Positions 35,713 to 44,955 are shown, counted from the first letter of the stretch. The stretch is 64,000 nucleotides of DNA from Pseudidiomarina sp. CB1 (GCF_024752025.1 NZ_JANTPU010000002.1:62001-126000), one strand, 5' to 3'. Numbers and translations are program-made. Notes: generated by a model from the letters alone, not told the origin.

Positions 35713-36495
35713 TTAAAGCTGAACGCGGGTTCCAGCTGGCTCGCCGCGCGCTAATCGGGATAGCGCATTGGCATCGTGCCAGCCGGCCACCGCGATGGTT
35801 CGTCGCGAAGCCTTGTTGAGGACCACCTGCGCTGCCTGCAATGCGGCATTGAGCTTGACGATCATGCCGTCACGGATGGTGCCGTTGGCAATGAGTTCAG
35901 GCGCCTGGGCGGCGGTGATGGTTTCGATGAGTTGGCCGTCGTGGTCAAGTATGCCGACCACATCGGTAAGTAATATAAGATCGCCATGCAGCACTTGGGC
36001 GACGGTGGCCGCCGCCAAGTCGGCATTGACGTTCAAGCGTTCGCCTTGGTCGCTGATCCCGAGCGAACTGAGAATAGGTAAGTAGTCGTGCTCGATTAGC
36101 AACTGTAACAACGTGCCTGAACCTGCCTGTGGCATACCAACGGCGCCGCGACTGCTGTCGACTTCGCAACGCACTGTATTACCTGCCTGTAAGGTTAGGC
36201 CTACTGGCTGCAGACCATGTTGTTGTGCGAAAGCGCAGAGCTGGCTATTGACGTCACCGGCGAGAACGCCTGCAACAATTGGAATATGTGCCGCTGGGGT
36301 GACCCGCTGGCCGTCAATTTTTACGCTCTCGTGACCGAGTTGCTGCAGTAACTCTTGTACTTGGTCGCCGCCACCGTGCACCAGAACCAAGGGGCGTAAT
36401 TCTGCGAGCCGCTTCACTGTGGTGAACAGTTGTTGCAGTGCGTCAACGTCGGTGAGTACTCGCCCACCGAGCTTAATGATGAGTGGCGTGCTCAT
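35713..36495 (-). CDS. argB: Acetylglutamate kinase
   Basis: Phosphorylates N-acetylglutamate in the arginine pathway. The 260-aa protein opens with LIIKLGGRVL, then LVLVHGGGDQVQELL, GVLAGDVNSQL, NVNADLAAATVAQ (substrate and ATP site) and a C-terminal GMIVKLNAALQA. The length fits the short arginine-insensitive type found in E. coli. The start overlaps the argC stop by 4 bp. Confidence 0.95.
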   Translation of the reverse strand: MSTPLIIKLGGRVLTDVDALQQLFTTVKRLAELRPLVLVHGGGDQVQELLQQLGHESVKIDGQRVTPAAHIPIVAGVLAGDVNSQLCAFAQQHGLQPVGLTLQAGNTVRCEVDSSRGAVGMPQAGSGTLLQLLIEHDYLPILSSLGISDQGERLNVNADLAAATVAQVLHGDLILLTDVVGILDHDGQLIETITAAQAPELIANGTIRDGMIVKLNAALQAAQVVLNKASRRTIAVAGWHDANALSRLARGEPAGTRVQL

Positions 36496-37517
36496 ACGAC
36501 CGCTCCGGGGCTTGGGGTAAGGCCTGTAGTTGACGGTAGACCTACATACTGATTCGCAAGTTGTAGTGCTTGCGCGGCTGCGCCTTTGAGTAAATTATCA
36601 ATCGCGACCGATAGAATGAGCTGGTTGCCATGCACTTTAAAATAGATATCACAGTATGGCGTGCCAACCACTTGTTGCAATTTTGGTGGGGTCGCGACTA
36701 ACCGAACTAACGGCTGCTCAGCGTAGCAAGCCGCAAAAGCCTCGGCGACCATGTCGCTGTTCACCTGCTCGGCAAGCTGCGCATAAATGGTCGCTAAAAT
36801 GCCCCGCTTAAAGTTACCTAGGTGCGGAACGAAAATGACATCACGACCAATAGTCTGCGCCATTTCTGGCTGATGGCGATGTTCAGCCACGCCATAGGCC
36901 TGCAAACTGACTTCGCAAAAACTAGTGTGTACTGCCGCTTTGCGACCTGCGCCAGAGACACCACTTACGGCATTTACGATCGGTGTGCTTGGTGTGGCTA
37001 GTAGTGACATGACAGGGCGCAACGCTAAGCTCGCGGCCGTTGGGTAACAACCAGGAACGGCAATCAGCGGCTCATCACCGCACAATTTCGTAAACTCAGC
37101 CAAGCCATAAGGCACCGGTTGCGCCAATGACGGCTGTTTAAAGCCATAAGCTTGTTGATGTTGTAAGGGGTCGCCAAGCCGAAAGGCACCAGAAAGATCA
37201 AACACCACCAACCCAGCAGCGATCAATTCGGGCGCCAGCTCAGCACTGGCTTCATGCGGGAGCGCTAAAAAAACCACTCGAACCTGCTGCGCTAGTTGCG
37301 GCAGCAGATCCGAGTGCCAAGGTTGCAGAATTTGCTCGCACCGCCCCGCTAACTGCGGATACAACGCGGAGATGGGCTCTGCTTTCTCACGTGCGCTTGA
37401 AGAAAATGCATGGGTCACGTCGAAAACTGGATGGTTATGCAACAACCACAGAAGTTCAACGCCGCTATAGCCGCTTGCTCCAAACACAGCGCATTGTATG
37501 GTTTCTTGCTTTGACAT
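36492..37517 (-). CDS. argC: N-acetyl-gamma-glutamyl-phosphate reductase
   Basis: NADPH-dependent reductase of the arginine pathway, 341 aa. The nucleotide motif VFGASGYSGVELLWLL is at residues 9-24, and the catalytic cysteine is in VPGCYPTAASLAL. GVSGAGRKA and VPHLGNFKRGILAT follow. It is the first gene of argC-B-F-G-HA, behind a pair of ARG boxes. argE, often found divergent from argC, is not here. Confidence 0.95.
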   Translation of the reverse strand: MSKQETIQCAVFGASGYSGVELLWLLHNHPVFDVTHAFSSSAREKAEPISALYPQLAGRCEQILQPWHSDLLPQLAQQVRVVFLALPHEASAELAPELIAAGLVVFDLSGAFRLGDPLQHQQAYGFKQPSLAQPVPYGLAEFTKLCGDEPLIAVPGCYPTAASLALRPVMSLLATPSTPIVNAVSGVSGAGRKAAVHTSFCEVSLQAYGVAEHRHQPEMAQTIGRDVIFVPHLGNFKRGILATIYAQLAEQVNSDMVAEAFAACYAEQPLVRLVATPPKLQQVVGTPYCDIYFKVHGNQLILSVAIDNLLKGAAAQALQLANQYVGLPSTTGLTPSPGAVV

Positions 37518-37549
37518 TCACAGTAAACTTATGACCAAAAGATGGCCTA

Positions 37550-37591
37550 AGTATATTGAATAAAAATGCACAAAACAAGAATAAGTATTAT
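37550..37591 (-). promoter_or_regulatory. arg operon promoter with paired ARG boxes
   Basis: On the minus strand -35 TTGTTT (37573-37578) and -10 TATACT (37550-37555) are 17 bp apart. ARG box 1 (37557-37570, TGAATAAAAATGCA on the plus strand) matches TGAAT-N4-ATTCA at 9 of 10 positions and fills the spacer. ARG box 2 (37578-37591) matches at 7 of 10. Their centres are 21 bp apart, exactly the spacing of paired 18-bp ARG boxes with 3 bp between. ArgR binding would block RNA polymerase. Box 2 overlaps the last codon of the upstream XRE gene. Confidence 0.72.
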
Positions 37592-38310
37592 CTTTTTTGC
37601 GATCTCAACAAAATAATCAGAAGTACCAGCCCAAAGGTTCCTAAAAACAGTCCCAGCGCCTGCAGCAGGGTGTTCTGCCAACGCGGTTGTTGGTGTGTTT
37701 CTTCAAGGTAGTAAGTGCGCGTAAAGGAATCATTTACGGCCTCCGGAATCGGGCGATTAAACTGTTCGCCACGATAATCGCTAAGCAAAAGGATCTTAGG
37801 TTTTCGACGCTTCAGCATATCGAGGTGTTGTTCTTGTCGCTCTGCTAAACCGCCACTTTGCATCTGCGGGGCTAAATGATAGATGTCTTGCGGCTCACCG
37901 GGTAAAACGACACCTGGCGACTCATATTCGTAGACGGTTTCAGAGAAAAGTAATTGCGTGTAGCCGAGGTAAAACATAGGCACGGCTAGGGCTATACAGA
38001 GCACTGCCGCGTACATGCGTATCCGTTCTCGCACTAAGCTTTGCACTTTTTGCTGGCGCAGCCATGCATCAACACTTGGAATGCGGCTCAATTTAGCATG
38101 CACATAAGCGCGATCAAGCTGTGTAAGTACATCTTCCAACTTAAGTGACAAAGCACTCAGCCAAGCGGCAAGAATTTCAGCTGAAGGTAGCGAGCGCTCA
38201 CCTTCAAGTTTCGATAGGTAGGATTGCTCCACACCCATTTTTTCGGCCAGCTCCGCTTGGCTAAGATCTTGCTCGGTTCGTTGTTGTTTTAAGTAATCAC
38301 CTAACGTCAT
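37588..38310 (-). CDS. Membrane-anchored XRE-family regulator
   Basis: A 240-aa protein with an N-terminal XRE helix-turn-helix (residues 4-60, LSQAELAEKMGVEQSYLSKLEGERSLPS) followed by two membrane helices (about 100-122 and 213-235) that enclose a periplasmic region of some 90 residues. The topology suggests a one-component regulator that reads the periplasm or envelope while held at the membrane. The periplasmic part (SPGVVLPGEPQDIYHLAPQM) has no family I recognise. It has its own upstream inverted repeat. It sits between maeB and argC on the same strand, but argC has its own promoter, so no functional link to arginine follows. Confidence 0.8.
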   Translation of the reverse strand: MTLGDYLKQQRTEQDLSQAELAEKMGVEQSYLSKLEGERSLPSAEILAAWLSALSLKLEDVLTQLDRAYVHAKLSRIPSVDAWLRQQKVQSLVRERIRMYAAVLCIALAVPMFYLGYTQLLFSETVYEYESPGVVLPGEPQDIYHLAPQMQSGGLAERQEQHLDMLKRRKPKILLLSDYRGEQFNRPIPEAVNDSFTRTYYLEETHQQPRWQNTLLQALGLFLGTFGLVLLIILLRSQKR

Positions 38311-38351
38311 TGTTCTAGTCCTTGTTGATTGAAATCAACGCTGATTCTTAG

Positions 38352-38401
38352 CTATTCCTACAGGCATAAAAACATGAATATTAGCGAATAACTAGGAATA
38401 G
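38352..38401. promoter_or_regulatory. Widely spaced inverted repeat upstream of the XRE regulator gene
   Basis: CTATTCCTA (38352-38360) and its exact reverse complement TAGGAATAG (38393-38401) bracket the probable promoter of the XRE gene, whose ATG is at 38310. The arm centres are 41 bp apart, close to four DNA turns. This suggests two half-operators on one face of the helix, probably for the regulator itself. The regulator assignment is inference. Confidence 0.5.
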
Positions 38402-38442
38402 TTAGGTTTAGACAAAAGTTAGGTTGTGCAGCGGAGGGGGCA

Positions 38443-38460
38443 GCGGAGTAATTACTCCGC
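38443..38460. terminator. Palindrome at the maeB stop codon
   Basis: GCGGAGTAATTACTCCGC is an 18-bp perfect palindrome that includes the maeB stop codon (38452-38454). It could form a hairpin at the mRNA end, but no T-run follows on the minus strand, so the terminator role is tentative. Confidence 0.4.
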
Positions 38461-39696
38461 CATATAGTTCTTTGGTAGGTCGATGCGCGACGCGCCCGAA
38501 GCGACAGCAGCTTCGGCAACGGCTTTGGCGACGCGGGTCTTCAAACGCGGATCGAGTGGTTTCGGAATAATGTAATCGACACCGAACTCAAGTTTGTCGA
38601 CGCCAGAGGCTTTGAGAACTGCTTCAGGAACGGGTTCTTTGGCGAGCTGACGAATCGCTTCAACGGCGGCAATCTTCATTTCGTCGTTAATAGCGCGTGC
38701 GCGAACGTCGAGTGCGCCCCGGAAAATGAATGGGAAGCACAGTACGTTATTCACTTGGTTTGGATAATCAGAACGACCGGTGGCCATAATTAAATCATCG
38801 CGAACTTCGTGGGCAAGTTCCGGCTTAATTTCTGGATCAGGGTTTGAACAGGCAAAGATAATTGGTTTGTCGGCCATCAACTTTAACGCGTCGGGCGACA
38901 GCAGGTCAGGGCCAGAAACACCAACAAAGACGTCTGATTCGGTGATGACGTCTTCTAAGGTGCGTTTATCCGTGTTGTTGGCAAATAACGATTTGTAAGG
39001 GTTCAAGTCTTCGCGACGGGTGTGAATCACACCTTTAGAGTCGAGCATATAAATGTGCTCGCGCTGCGCTCCGCACTTTATCAGCAACTCCATGCAAGCG
39101 ATGGCGGCGGCGCCGGCGCCTAAGCAGACGATTTGGGCTTTGCGTAATTCTTTGCCTTGAATTTCGAGTGCGTTCAAAAGGCCTGCAGCGGTCACAATGG
39201 CGGTGCCGTGTTGATCATCATGGAAAATCGGCACATCACAACGCTCTACCAGCGCCTCTTCGATCTCGAAACACTCTGGCGCTTTTATATCTTCGAGGTT
39301 CACGCCCCCAAAACTATCGGCGATATTGGCAACGGTGTTGATAAAATCTTGAGTGGTGCGGTGCGTGACTTCGATATCGATCGCATCAAGGCCTGCGAAG
39401 CGCTTGAACAATAGGGCTTTACCTTCCATGACGGGCTTGGAGGCCATTGGGCCAAGATTGCCGAGTCCCAAAATAGCGGTGCCGTTGGAGATGACCGCGA
39501 CCATGTTGCCTTTGGCGGTATAGCGGTACACGTCATCTGGATTTTCAGCAATTGCCCGAACCGGTTCGGCAACACCAGGGCTATAGGCTAAGGCTAAATC
39601 CTTGCTGGTCTCGGCAGACTTGGTCAGTTCAATACTGATCTTTCCCGGTGTTGGATAAGCATGGTAATCGAGCGCTTGCTTGCGAAAATCAGACAT
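38452..39696 (-). CDS. maeB: NADP-type malic enzyme, short form without phosphotransacetylase domain
   Basis: Oxidative decarboxylation of malate to pyruvate. The 414-aa protein contains only the catalytic and NAD(P) domains: YSPGVAEPVRAI, FHDDQHGTAIVTAAGLLNAL (metal and substrate site), VCLGAGAAAIACMELL (nucleotide fold), and ACSNPDPEIKPE. E. coli MaeB has an extra C-terminal phosphotransacetylase-like domain of about 330 residues, which is absent here. It is a single gene with its own upstream region. The NADP preference is inferred from similarity to MaeB; an NAD-specific enzyme is possible. Confidence 0.9.
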   Translation of the reverse strand: MSDFRKQALDYHAYPTPGKISIELTKSAETSKDLALAYSPGVAEPVRAIAENPDDVYRYTAKGNMVAVISNGTAILGLGNLGPMASKPVMEGKALLFKRFAGLDAIDIEVTHRTTQDFINTVANIADSFGGVNLEDIKAPECFEIEEALVERCDVPIFHDDQHGTAIVTAAGLLNALEIQGKELRKAQIVCLGAGAAAIACMELLIKCGAQREHIYMLDSKGVIHTRREDLNPYKSLFANNTDKRTLEDVITESDVFVGVSGPDLLSPDALKLMADKPIIFACSNPDPEIKPELAHEVRDDLIMATGRSDYPNQVNNVLCFPFIFRGALDVRARAINDEMKIAAVEAIRQLAKEPVPEAVLKASGVDKLEFGVDYIIPKPLDPRLKTRVAKAVAEAAVASGASRIDLPKNYMAE

Positions 39697-39740
39697 GGAC
39701 CTAGGTACCCTCTTTCATTGCGACGGCCGTTATAGCCAAC

Positions 39741-39755
39741 ATTCATTTAGTGAAT
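39741..39755. promoter_or_regulatory. Palindrome upstream of maeB
   Basis: ATTCATTTAGTGAAT is an inverted repeat (ATTCA-N5-TGAAT) 45-59 bp before the maeB start. It is in the range of a promoter-overlapping operator. The half-sites have the reverse polarity of an ARG box and I cannot assign a regulator. The rest of the 39697-39911 gap shows no gene. Confidence 0.35.
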
Positions 39756-39911
39756 AATCGCCATTGTAGAGGGTTAACTGCGAATAACAAATCTTACCTG
39801 ATGGTCGAAGTGCTCGAAGCGCCTTCTAAAAACCGACGAAACTGTAGAGTTGTATAAAAATAAACCGTTGCTCGATCGAGCTCGAATGGGGGCTAAGCTC
39901 TCGTAGGGCAT

Positions 39912-39939
39912 AAAAAAAGGCGCCTTTTGGCGCCTTTTT
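39912..39939. terminator. Bidirectional intrinsic terminator after rpmE
   Basis: GGCGCC-TTTT-GGCGCC is flanked by AAAAAAA on the left and TTTTT on the right, so it forms a GC stem followed by a U-tract on either strand. On the minus strand it lies 26 bp after the rpmE stop and is its clear terminator. Confidence 0.9.
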
Positions 39940-39965
39940 CTGAATCTGCTGCTAAACCATCGTTT

Positions 39966-40187
39966 TTACGATGATTTCTTACCACCCAACACGCTGAAAC
40001 GCTTGTTGAATTTGTCGATACGACCACCGGTGTCCATAATACGCTGTTTACCAGTGTAGAACGGGTGGCACTCTGAACAAACGTCAAGGTGCAATTCGCC
40101 ACCTTTGGTTGAACGGGTGGTGAAGGTGTTGCCACATGAACAAGTCACGTTCATGTCTTCGTACTTAGGATGAATACCTGCTTTCAT
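39966..40187 (-). CDS. rpmE: 50S ribosomal protein L31 (zinc form)
   Basis: A 73-aa ribosomal protein. The zinc-binding cysteines typical of the C+ form are present: CSCGNTF, then [13 protein letters not shown]. It ends in a short basic tail. Zinc-containing L31 is replaced by a zinc-free paralogue under zinc starvation in many bacteria; no Zur site or paralogue was seen here. It is a single gene between its terminator and the divergent priA. Confidence 0.96.
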   Translation of the reverse strand: MKAGIHPKYEDMNVTCSCGNTFTTRSTKGGELHLDVCSECHPFYTGKQRIMDTGGRIDKFNKRFSVLGGKKSS

Positions 40188-40351
40188 AAGGGTTACCTCA
40201 ATTGGGCCGCATCGCTATACGGACTCTCTCCGCACACCACGCGTGGTTAATAATGGAATAATTAGGGCGCGGATTCTACCCGAACGCACGCCAATGATCA
40301 AGCACAGGATCGCGCTTGCGCCTCGCCGCGCATGGTCGCACAATAGCGGCT

Positions 40352-42562
40352 ATGACCAAGTCCGCCGCAGCCGAACTCTTTGCAAATGATAGCACCGTCG
40401 TTAACGTGGCGGTGCCAGTGCCCCTTGCCCGCCATTTTCATTACCACTGCGCAACGGTCCCCCCCTGTGGCACGCGACTGAAGGTGCCGTTTGGTAACCG
40501 CTCGTTAGTGGGCTTTAGCTTAGGCGCAGCGACCGCTGTTACCACTGAGTTTGAGCTAAAGCCAATTCATGCCGTGTTGGACGATGAACCCTTGTTGCCA
40601 ACGGCAGTCTGGGATCTTTTACAGTGGGCCGCCGAGTATTACCAGCATCCGCTGGGTGAAGTACTCAATCATGGTTTACCCGTTTTACTCCGCCAAGGAG
40701 AACCCGCGAGCTACAAAACCACCGAGGGGTTTCGCGTGACCGAAGCGGGTCTTGCAATTGAGCTGAATGAGTTGCGTCGAGCACCACAGCAACAACGTTT
40801 ATTGGCAGCTTTGCGTAACGGCCCCATGCTACGGCGTGATATTACGGCGCAAGAGTTTTCGAGTGCTGCCCTGAAAGCGCTGCAAGAGAAAGAATACATC
40901 GAGAGCTTTCAGCATGTTCCGCAGACCAATGCGGATTGGTCGTTTGTGATCGGTAGTGAACCTTTACAGCTGAATCCCGAACAGGCTTTAGCTGTTGCCG
41001 CCATTGGCGCTGCCAGCAAGCCGCAAACCTATTTGCTTGAGGGCGTTACCGGTAGTGGTAAAACGGAAGTGTACTTACAAGCCATGGCCGAGGTGCTGCG
41101 CAAGGGTAAACAAGTGTTGGTGTTGGTGCCTGAGATCGGTCTGACGCCGCAAACATTACGACGTTTTCAGAAGCGCTTCGCAGTGCCGATTGTCATGCTG
41201 CATTCCGCACTGACCGACCGTGAGCGTTTAGATGCCTGGCTCGATGCTAAAAACGGCGGAGCTGCGATCGTTATCGGTACACGTTCGGCGATTTTCACGC
41301 CATTTAAGCGGTTAGGCATGATTATTGTTGATGAAGAACACGACAACTCTTTGAAGCAACAAGAAGGTTTCCGTTACCACGCGCGCGACTTGGCGGTGGT
41401 GCGTGGCCAGAAAGAACAGGTGCCGGTGATTTTAGGTTCCGCCACGCCTTCGCTCGAGAGCATTAATAACGTCGCCCAACAGCGCTATGCACATTTACAA
41501 CTGACGCAGCGCGCTGGTGGCGCCAAGTTGGCGCGGCAAACGGTGCTTGATATTAAGCAATTGCCGCTAAAAGGTGGGTTGTCGATGCCACTCATCGAGC
41601 AGATGCGTAAAGAGCTGGAACGCGGTCAGCAGGTGCTGGTGTTCTTGAATCGCCGCGGCTATGCACCGGCGTTGTTATGCCACGAGTGTGGCTGGCTCGC
41701 GCAATGTCGCCGCTGTGACGCCTACTACACTGTGCATCAACGACAACAAATGTTGCAGTGTCATCATTGTGGCGACCAACAACGCTTGCCCAAACAATGT
41801 TTCGACTGCGGCTCGACGCAGTTGGTGGGGCGCGGAACTGGGACTGAGCAACTTGAGCAAACGCTGGCTGATATTTTCCCTGAGTTTCCAGTCCTGCGTA
41901 TCGACCGTGACAGCACGCGGCGCAAAGGGAGTTTAGCGAAGCACTTGACCGCTGCGACCGAGAACAAATACCCCATTTTAGTGGGCACACAAATGATCGC
42001 TAAGGGTCATCATTTTCCGCACGTGACACTGGTAGCTTTGCTTGACGTCGATGGCGCGCTGTATAGCTCTGATTTTCGGGCGGCCGAGCGGCTCGGTCAA
42101 TTGATCACGCAAGTTGCCGGGCGAGCTGGCCGTGCTAGTGCGCCGGGTACCGTGGTGTTGCAGACCCATCATCCCGAGCACGATCTATTGCAGGACCTTA
42201 TTCACAATGGTTACGCTGCTTTTGCGCGTTCACTACTGCGCGAGCGGCAGTTAACCCAATTACCGCCGTTTGCGCAACTTGCCCTGTTTCGGGCCGAAGC
42301 ACATGAGGCCGAGCAGGCGCAATCTGCGCTACAAGTGATTGCCGCACAGTTACCTGAACACCCTGAGGTTTTCGTGCTGGGGCCGATGCCAGCAGTGATG
42401 GAGCGCCGAGCGGGTCGCTACCGCTATCAGTTGTTGGTACAGTGCCAGCAGCGTGGATTGCGGCAACAGCTCTTGCAGCATACCCTAGCAAAACTGGAAA
42501 ATTTGCCGGAATTACGCCGCGTGCGCTGGTCGTTGGACGTAGACCCACAAGACTTTAGCTAG
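40352..42562 (+). CDS. priA: Primosomal helicase PriA
   Basis: Superfamily 2 helicase that reloads the replisome at stalled forks (736 aa; E. coli 732). The N-terminal DNA-binding part begins at VNVAVPVPLARHFHY. The helicase has Walker A EGVTGSGKTEVYL, DEEHD box and GSATPSLES. Two zinc-binding clusters of cysteines lie at about residues 445-490 (CHECGWLAQCRRC, CHHCG, CFDCG). ATG 40352 is chosen because the conserved N-terminus follows after 15 residues; the ribosome site is weak and an upstream in-frame start at 40316 is open. Divergent from rpmE, an arrangement common in gammaproteobacteria. Confidence 0.95.
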   Translation: MTKSAAAELFANDSTVVNVAVPVPLARHFHYHCATVPPCGTRLKVPFGNRSLVGFSLGAATAVTTEFELKPIHAVLDDEPLLPTAVWDLLQWAAEYYQHPLGEVLNHGLPVLLRQGEPASYKTTEGFRVTEAGLAIELNELRRAPQQQRLLAALRNGPMLRRDITAQEFSSAALKALQEKEYIESFQHVPQTNADWSFVIGSEPLQLNPEQALAVAAIGAASKPQTYLLEGVTGSGKTEVYLQAMAEVLRKGKQVLVLVPEIGLTPQTLRRFQKRFAVPIVMLHSALTDRERLDAWLDAKNGGAAIVIGTRSAIFTPFKRLGMIIVDEEHDNSLKQQEGFRYHARDLAVVRGQKEQVPVILGSATPSLESINNVAQQRYAHLQLTQRAGGAKLARQTVLDIKQLPLKGGLSMPLIEQMRKELERGQQVLVFLNRRGYAPALLCHECGWLAQCRRCDAYYTVHQRQQMLQCHHCGDQQRLPKQCFDCGSTQLVGRGTGTEQLEQTLADIFPEFPVLRIDRDSTRRKGSLAKHLTAATENKYPILVGTQMIAKGHHFPHVTLVALLDVDGALYSSDFRAAERLGQLITQVAGRAGRASAPGTVVLQTHHPEHDLLQDLIHNGYAAFARSLLRERQLTQLPPFAQLALFRAEAHEAEQAQSALQVIAAQLPEHPEVFVLGPMPAVMERRAGRYRYQLLVQCQQRGLRQQLLQHTLAKLENLPELRRVRWSLDVDPQDFS

Positions 42563-42638
42563 TAAAATGGCGCGGTTTCCCTGAATTGAAAGCGAACAAG
42601 CGTAAATGCGCATCGTAAATGACAAAGGTTGGATGTAA

Positions 42639-44381
42639 ATGAAAGAGCAGTTGGAGCAGTTATTAGCGGCCGCAGTGGCCACCTTACAAGCGCAAGGCAC
42701 TTTACCTGCGGAATTAAGCCCGCGTATCCAACTGGACCGTCCACGTGATAAAAGCCATGGTGATTTTGCGACCAACCTCGCGTTAATGTTGGCAAAGCCT
42801 GCTGGAACGAACCCGCGCGCATTGGCTGAAGCCCTCATCGCAGCGCTGCCCGAAAATACCCTCATCGCTGAAGCAAACATTGCCGGCCCTGGTTTTATTA
42901 ATTTTGTCATTAGCCAAGACCAACTGGTACAGCAGCTCGAAGCCGCCTACCAAGATGCACACGTCGGAGTGGCCAGTGCCGAGCAAAGCCAGCGTGTGGT
43001 GATTGACTATTCTTCGCCAAACCTTGCCAAAGAAATGCACGTCGGTCATTTGCGTTCGGCCATTATTGGTGATGCGGTCGCACGCGTCTGTGAGTTTTTA
43101 GGCCATACGGTGATTCGGCAGAATCACGTGGGTGACTGGGGTACCCAGTTTGGGATGTTGCTGGCGCACATGGAAGAGCTTGAAGGCAATGAGCTCGCCA
43201 TGGAGCTGAGCAACTTAGAGACCTTTTACAAAGCTGCGAAGAAACGCTTCGATGAAAGCCCTGAGTTTGCCAATCGTGCCCGTGAACTGGTGGTCGCATT
43301 GCAGTCGGGCGACAAAAAATGCCTCGACCTGTGGCAGCAGTTTATTGACGTATCGTTGAGTCATTGCCAAGAAGTTTACGACCGTTTGGGCGTGAAGCTT
43401 ACGCGTGACGATGTGATGGCAGAAAGTGCTTATAACGCTGACTTACCACAAGTTGTCGAAGACCTACGTGAGCAAGGTTTGCTGGTAGAAGATCAAGGTG
43501 CGCAGTGTGTATTCCTTGAAGAGTTTAAGAACAAAGAAGGCGAAGCTTTACCGGTTATCGTGCAGAAATCGGGTGGTGGCTATTTGTATGCGACGACCGA
43601 CTTAGCGGCCGTACGTTATCGCCAGAACGTCCTTAAAGGCGAGCATTTGATGTACTTTGTGGACCAGCGCCAAGGCCTGCACTTTCAGCAGATTTTTACT
43701 TTAGCGAAGAAAGCTGGTTTCGCCCGTGACGACTTGCAAATGGATCATTACGGCTTTGGTACGGTCATGGGTAAAGATGGCCGACCTTATAAAAGCCGCG
43801 ACGGTGGTGTTACTAAGCTCGCCGACTTGCTGGACCAGGCAGAAGCGCGTGCGCTGGCGTTAGTGCAAGAAAAAAACACCGACTTGTCGGCGGAAGAACA
43901 GGCGCAGGTTGCCAAAGTAGTGGGTATTAGCTCAGTGAAATATGCCGACTTGTCGAAGAATCGTACCAGTGACTACATTTTTGACTGGGACACCATGCTT
44001 AGCTTTGAGGGTAACACGGCGCCTTACTTGCTTTACGCATACACTCGTGTGATGAGCGTGTTTAACAAAGCTGGCGTAAAGCCCGACGCATTAAGTGGCG
44101 CCTTTGTGTTACAAGATGATCGTGAATTAGCGCTTGCTAACCTGTTGGTACGTTTCAACGAAGTCGTGCATACTGTGGCGAAGAAAGCGATGCCGCATTT
44201 CTTATGCGGCTACTTATTTGACCTCGCTGGCGCCTTTTCGAGCTTTTATGAAGCTTGCCCAATCTTGCAAGCTGATGATGAAGCGCTGCAGCAAAGTCGT
44301 TTGAAGCTTGCTGCTTTAACAGCGAAGACACTGCGCCAAGGTCTCGACCTTCTTGGCATTGAAACACTGGACAAGATGTAA
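42639..44381 (+). CDS. argS: Arginyl-tRNA synthetase
   Basis: Class I aminoacyl-tRNA synthetase, 580 aa. The arginine-specific HIGH equivalent is [15 protein letters not shown]. Before it lies the Arg-N domain with [13 protein letters not shown], and after it the KMSK-equivalent region [10 protein letters not shown]. The C-terminal anticodon domain has [15 protein letters not shown]. It lies 76 bp after priA and 2 bp before the FtsN-like gene. Confidence 0.96.
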   Translation: MKEQLEQLLAAAVATLQAQGTLPAELSPRIQLDRPRDKSHGDFATNLALMLAKPAGTNPRALAEALIAALPENTLIAEANIAGPGFINFVISQDQLVQQLEAAYQDAHVGVASAEQSQRVVIDYSSPNLAKEMHVGHLRSAIIGDAVARVCEFLGHTVIRQNHVGDWGTQFGMLLAHMEELEGNELAMELSNLETFYKAAKKRFDESPEFANRARELVVALQSGDKKCLDLWQQFIDVSLSHCQEVYDRLGVKLTRDDVMAESAYNADLPQVVEDLREQGLLVEDQGAQCVFLEEFKNKEGEALPVIVQKSGGGYLYATTDLAAVRYRQNVLKGEHLMYFVDQRQGLHFQQIFTLAKKAGFARDDLQMDHYGFGTVMGKDGRPYKSRDGGVTKLADLLDQAEARALALVQEKNTDLSAEEQAQVAKVVGISSVKYADLSKNRTSDYIFDWDTMLSFEGNTAPYLLYAYTRVMSVFNKAGVKPDALSGAFVLQDDRELALANLLVRFNEVVHTVAKKAMPHFLCGYLFDLAGAFSSFYEACPILQADDEALQQSRLKLAALTAKTLRQGLDLLGIETLDKM

Positions 44382-44383
44382 GC

Positions 44384-44935
44384 ATGGATTACGCAAATCG
44401 CAAACGCCCGCCTCAACGCAAGCCACGCTCGACGAGTAAGGGTAAAAAGCAAGCTCCGCAACGCCAAGTGCCATGGGGCATTGTGGTGCTGGCGATCATT
44501 TTAGTGATCGCATTGATTGCTGGTTTACGGTTTATTGCGGGTGGCAATCCTGAAGCACCGTTGCAATCCACTCAAGAGGTCCCAGCAAGCACGCCTGAGA
44601 TGCAAGCAGAGCCGATGCCGGAAAAGCCGGAAGAGCGCTGGCAATATATCGAGGAGCTGGAAAATCTTGAAGTTGAAGTTGATGTTCCTGAGCGTGAACT
44701 CGGGCCGCCGAAGCTGATGCAGTGCGGCTCGTTTCGCCAGCGTGCTGACGCCGAACGCCTTAAGGCTGCGATTGCGATGCAAGGTTTAGAGTCCGAGATC
44801 TACCCATCCAATGGTGGTACGTGGTATCGCGTGGTGCTCGGCCCTTATGAAACCAAGCGTGCGGCCGAGGCTGATCGCCATACCCTACAACGGGCCAGTA
44901 TTCATGGCTGTCAAATCTGGAACTGGAATCTGTAA
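44384..44935 (+). CDS. ftsN: FtsN-like cell-division protein with SPOR domain
   Basis: A 183-aa bitopic membrane protein. It has a basic cytoplasmic N-terminus (KRPPQRKPRSTSKGKKQ), a membrane helix (about 30-52), a proline- and glutamate-rich periplasmic linker, and a C-terminal SPOR domain (about 108-183: MQCGSFRQRADAERLKAAI, then YRVVLGPYETKRAAEADR) that binds denuded septal glycan. Its place between argS and hslVU, close to priA, matches ftsN in gammaproteobacteria. It is shorter than E. coli FtsN (319 aa), mainly in the linker. Confidence 0.85.
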   Translation: MDYANRKRPPQRKPRSTSKGKKQAPQRQVPWGIVVLAIILVIALIAGLRFIAGGNPEAPLQSTQEVPASTPEMQAEPMPEKPEERWQYIEELENLEVEVDVPERELGPPKLMQCGSFRQRADAERLKAAIAMQGLESEIYPSNGGTWYRVVLGPYETKRAAEADRHTLQRASIHGCQIWNWNL

Positions 44936-44955
44936 GTATTAGATTTCGGTAAAAG

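Noticed and set aside
39893-40135. 80-codon open frame over the rpmE region
   Set aside because: Same-strand shifted frame that overlaps L31 and its terminator; L31 is unmistakable.
40236-40247. Palindrome ACCACGCGTGGT between rpmE and priA
   Set aside because: Twelve bases with no spacing or partner site and no matching regulator; may be chance. It is not a Zur box.
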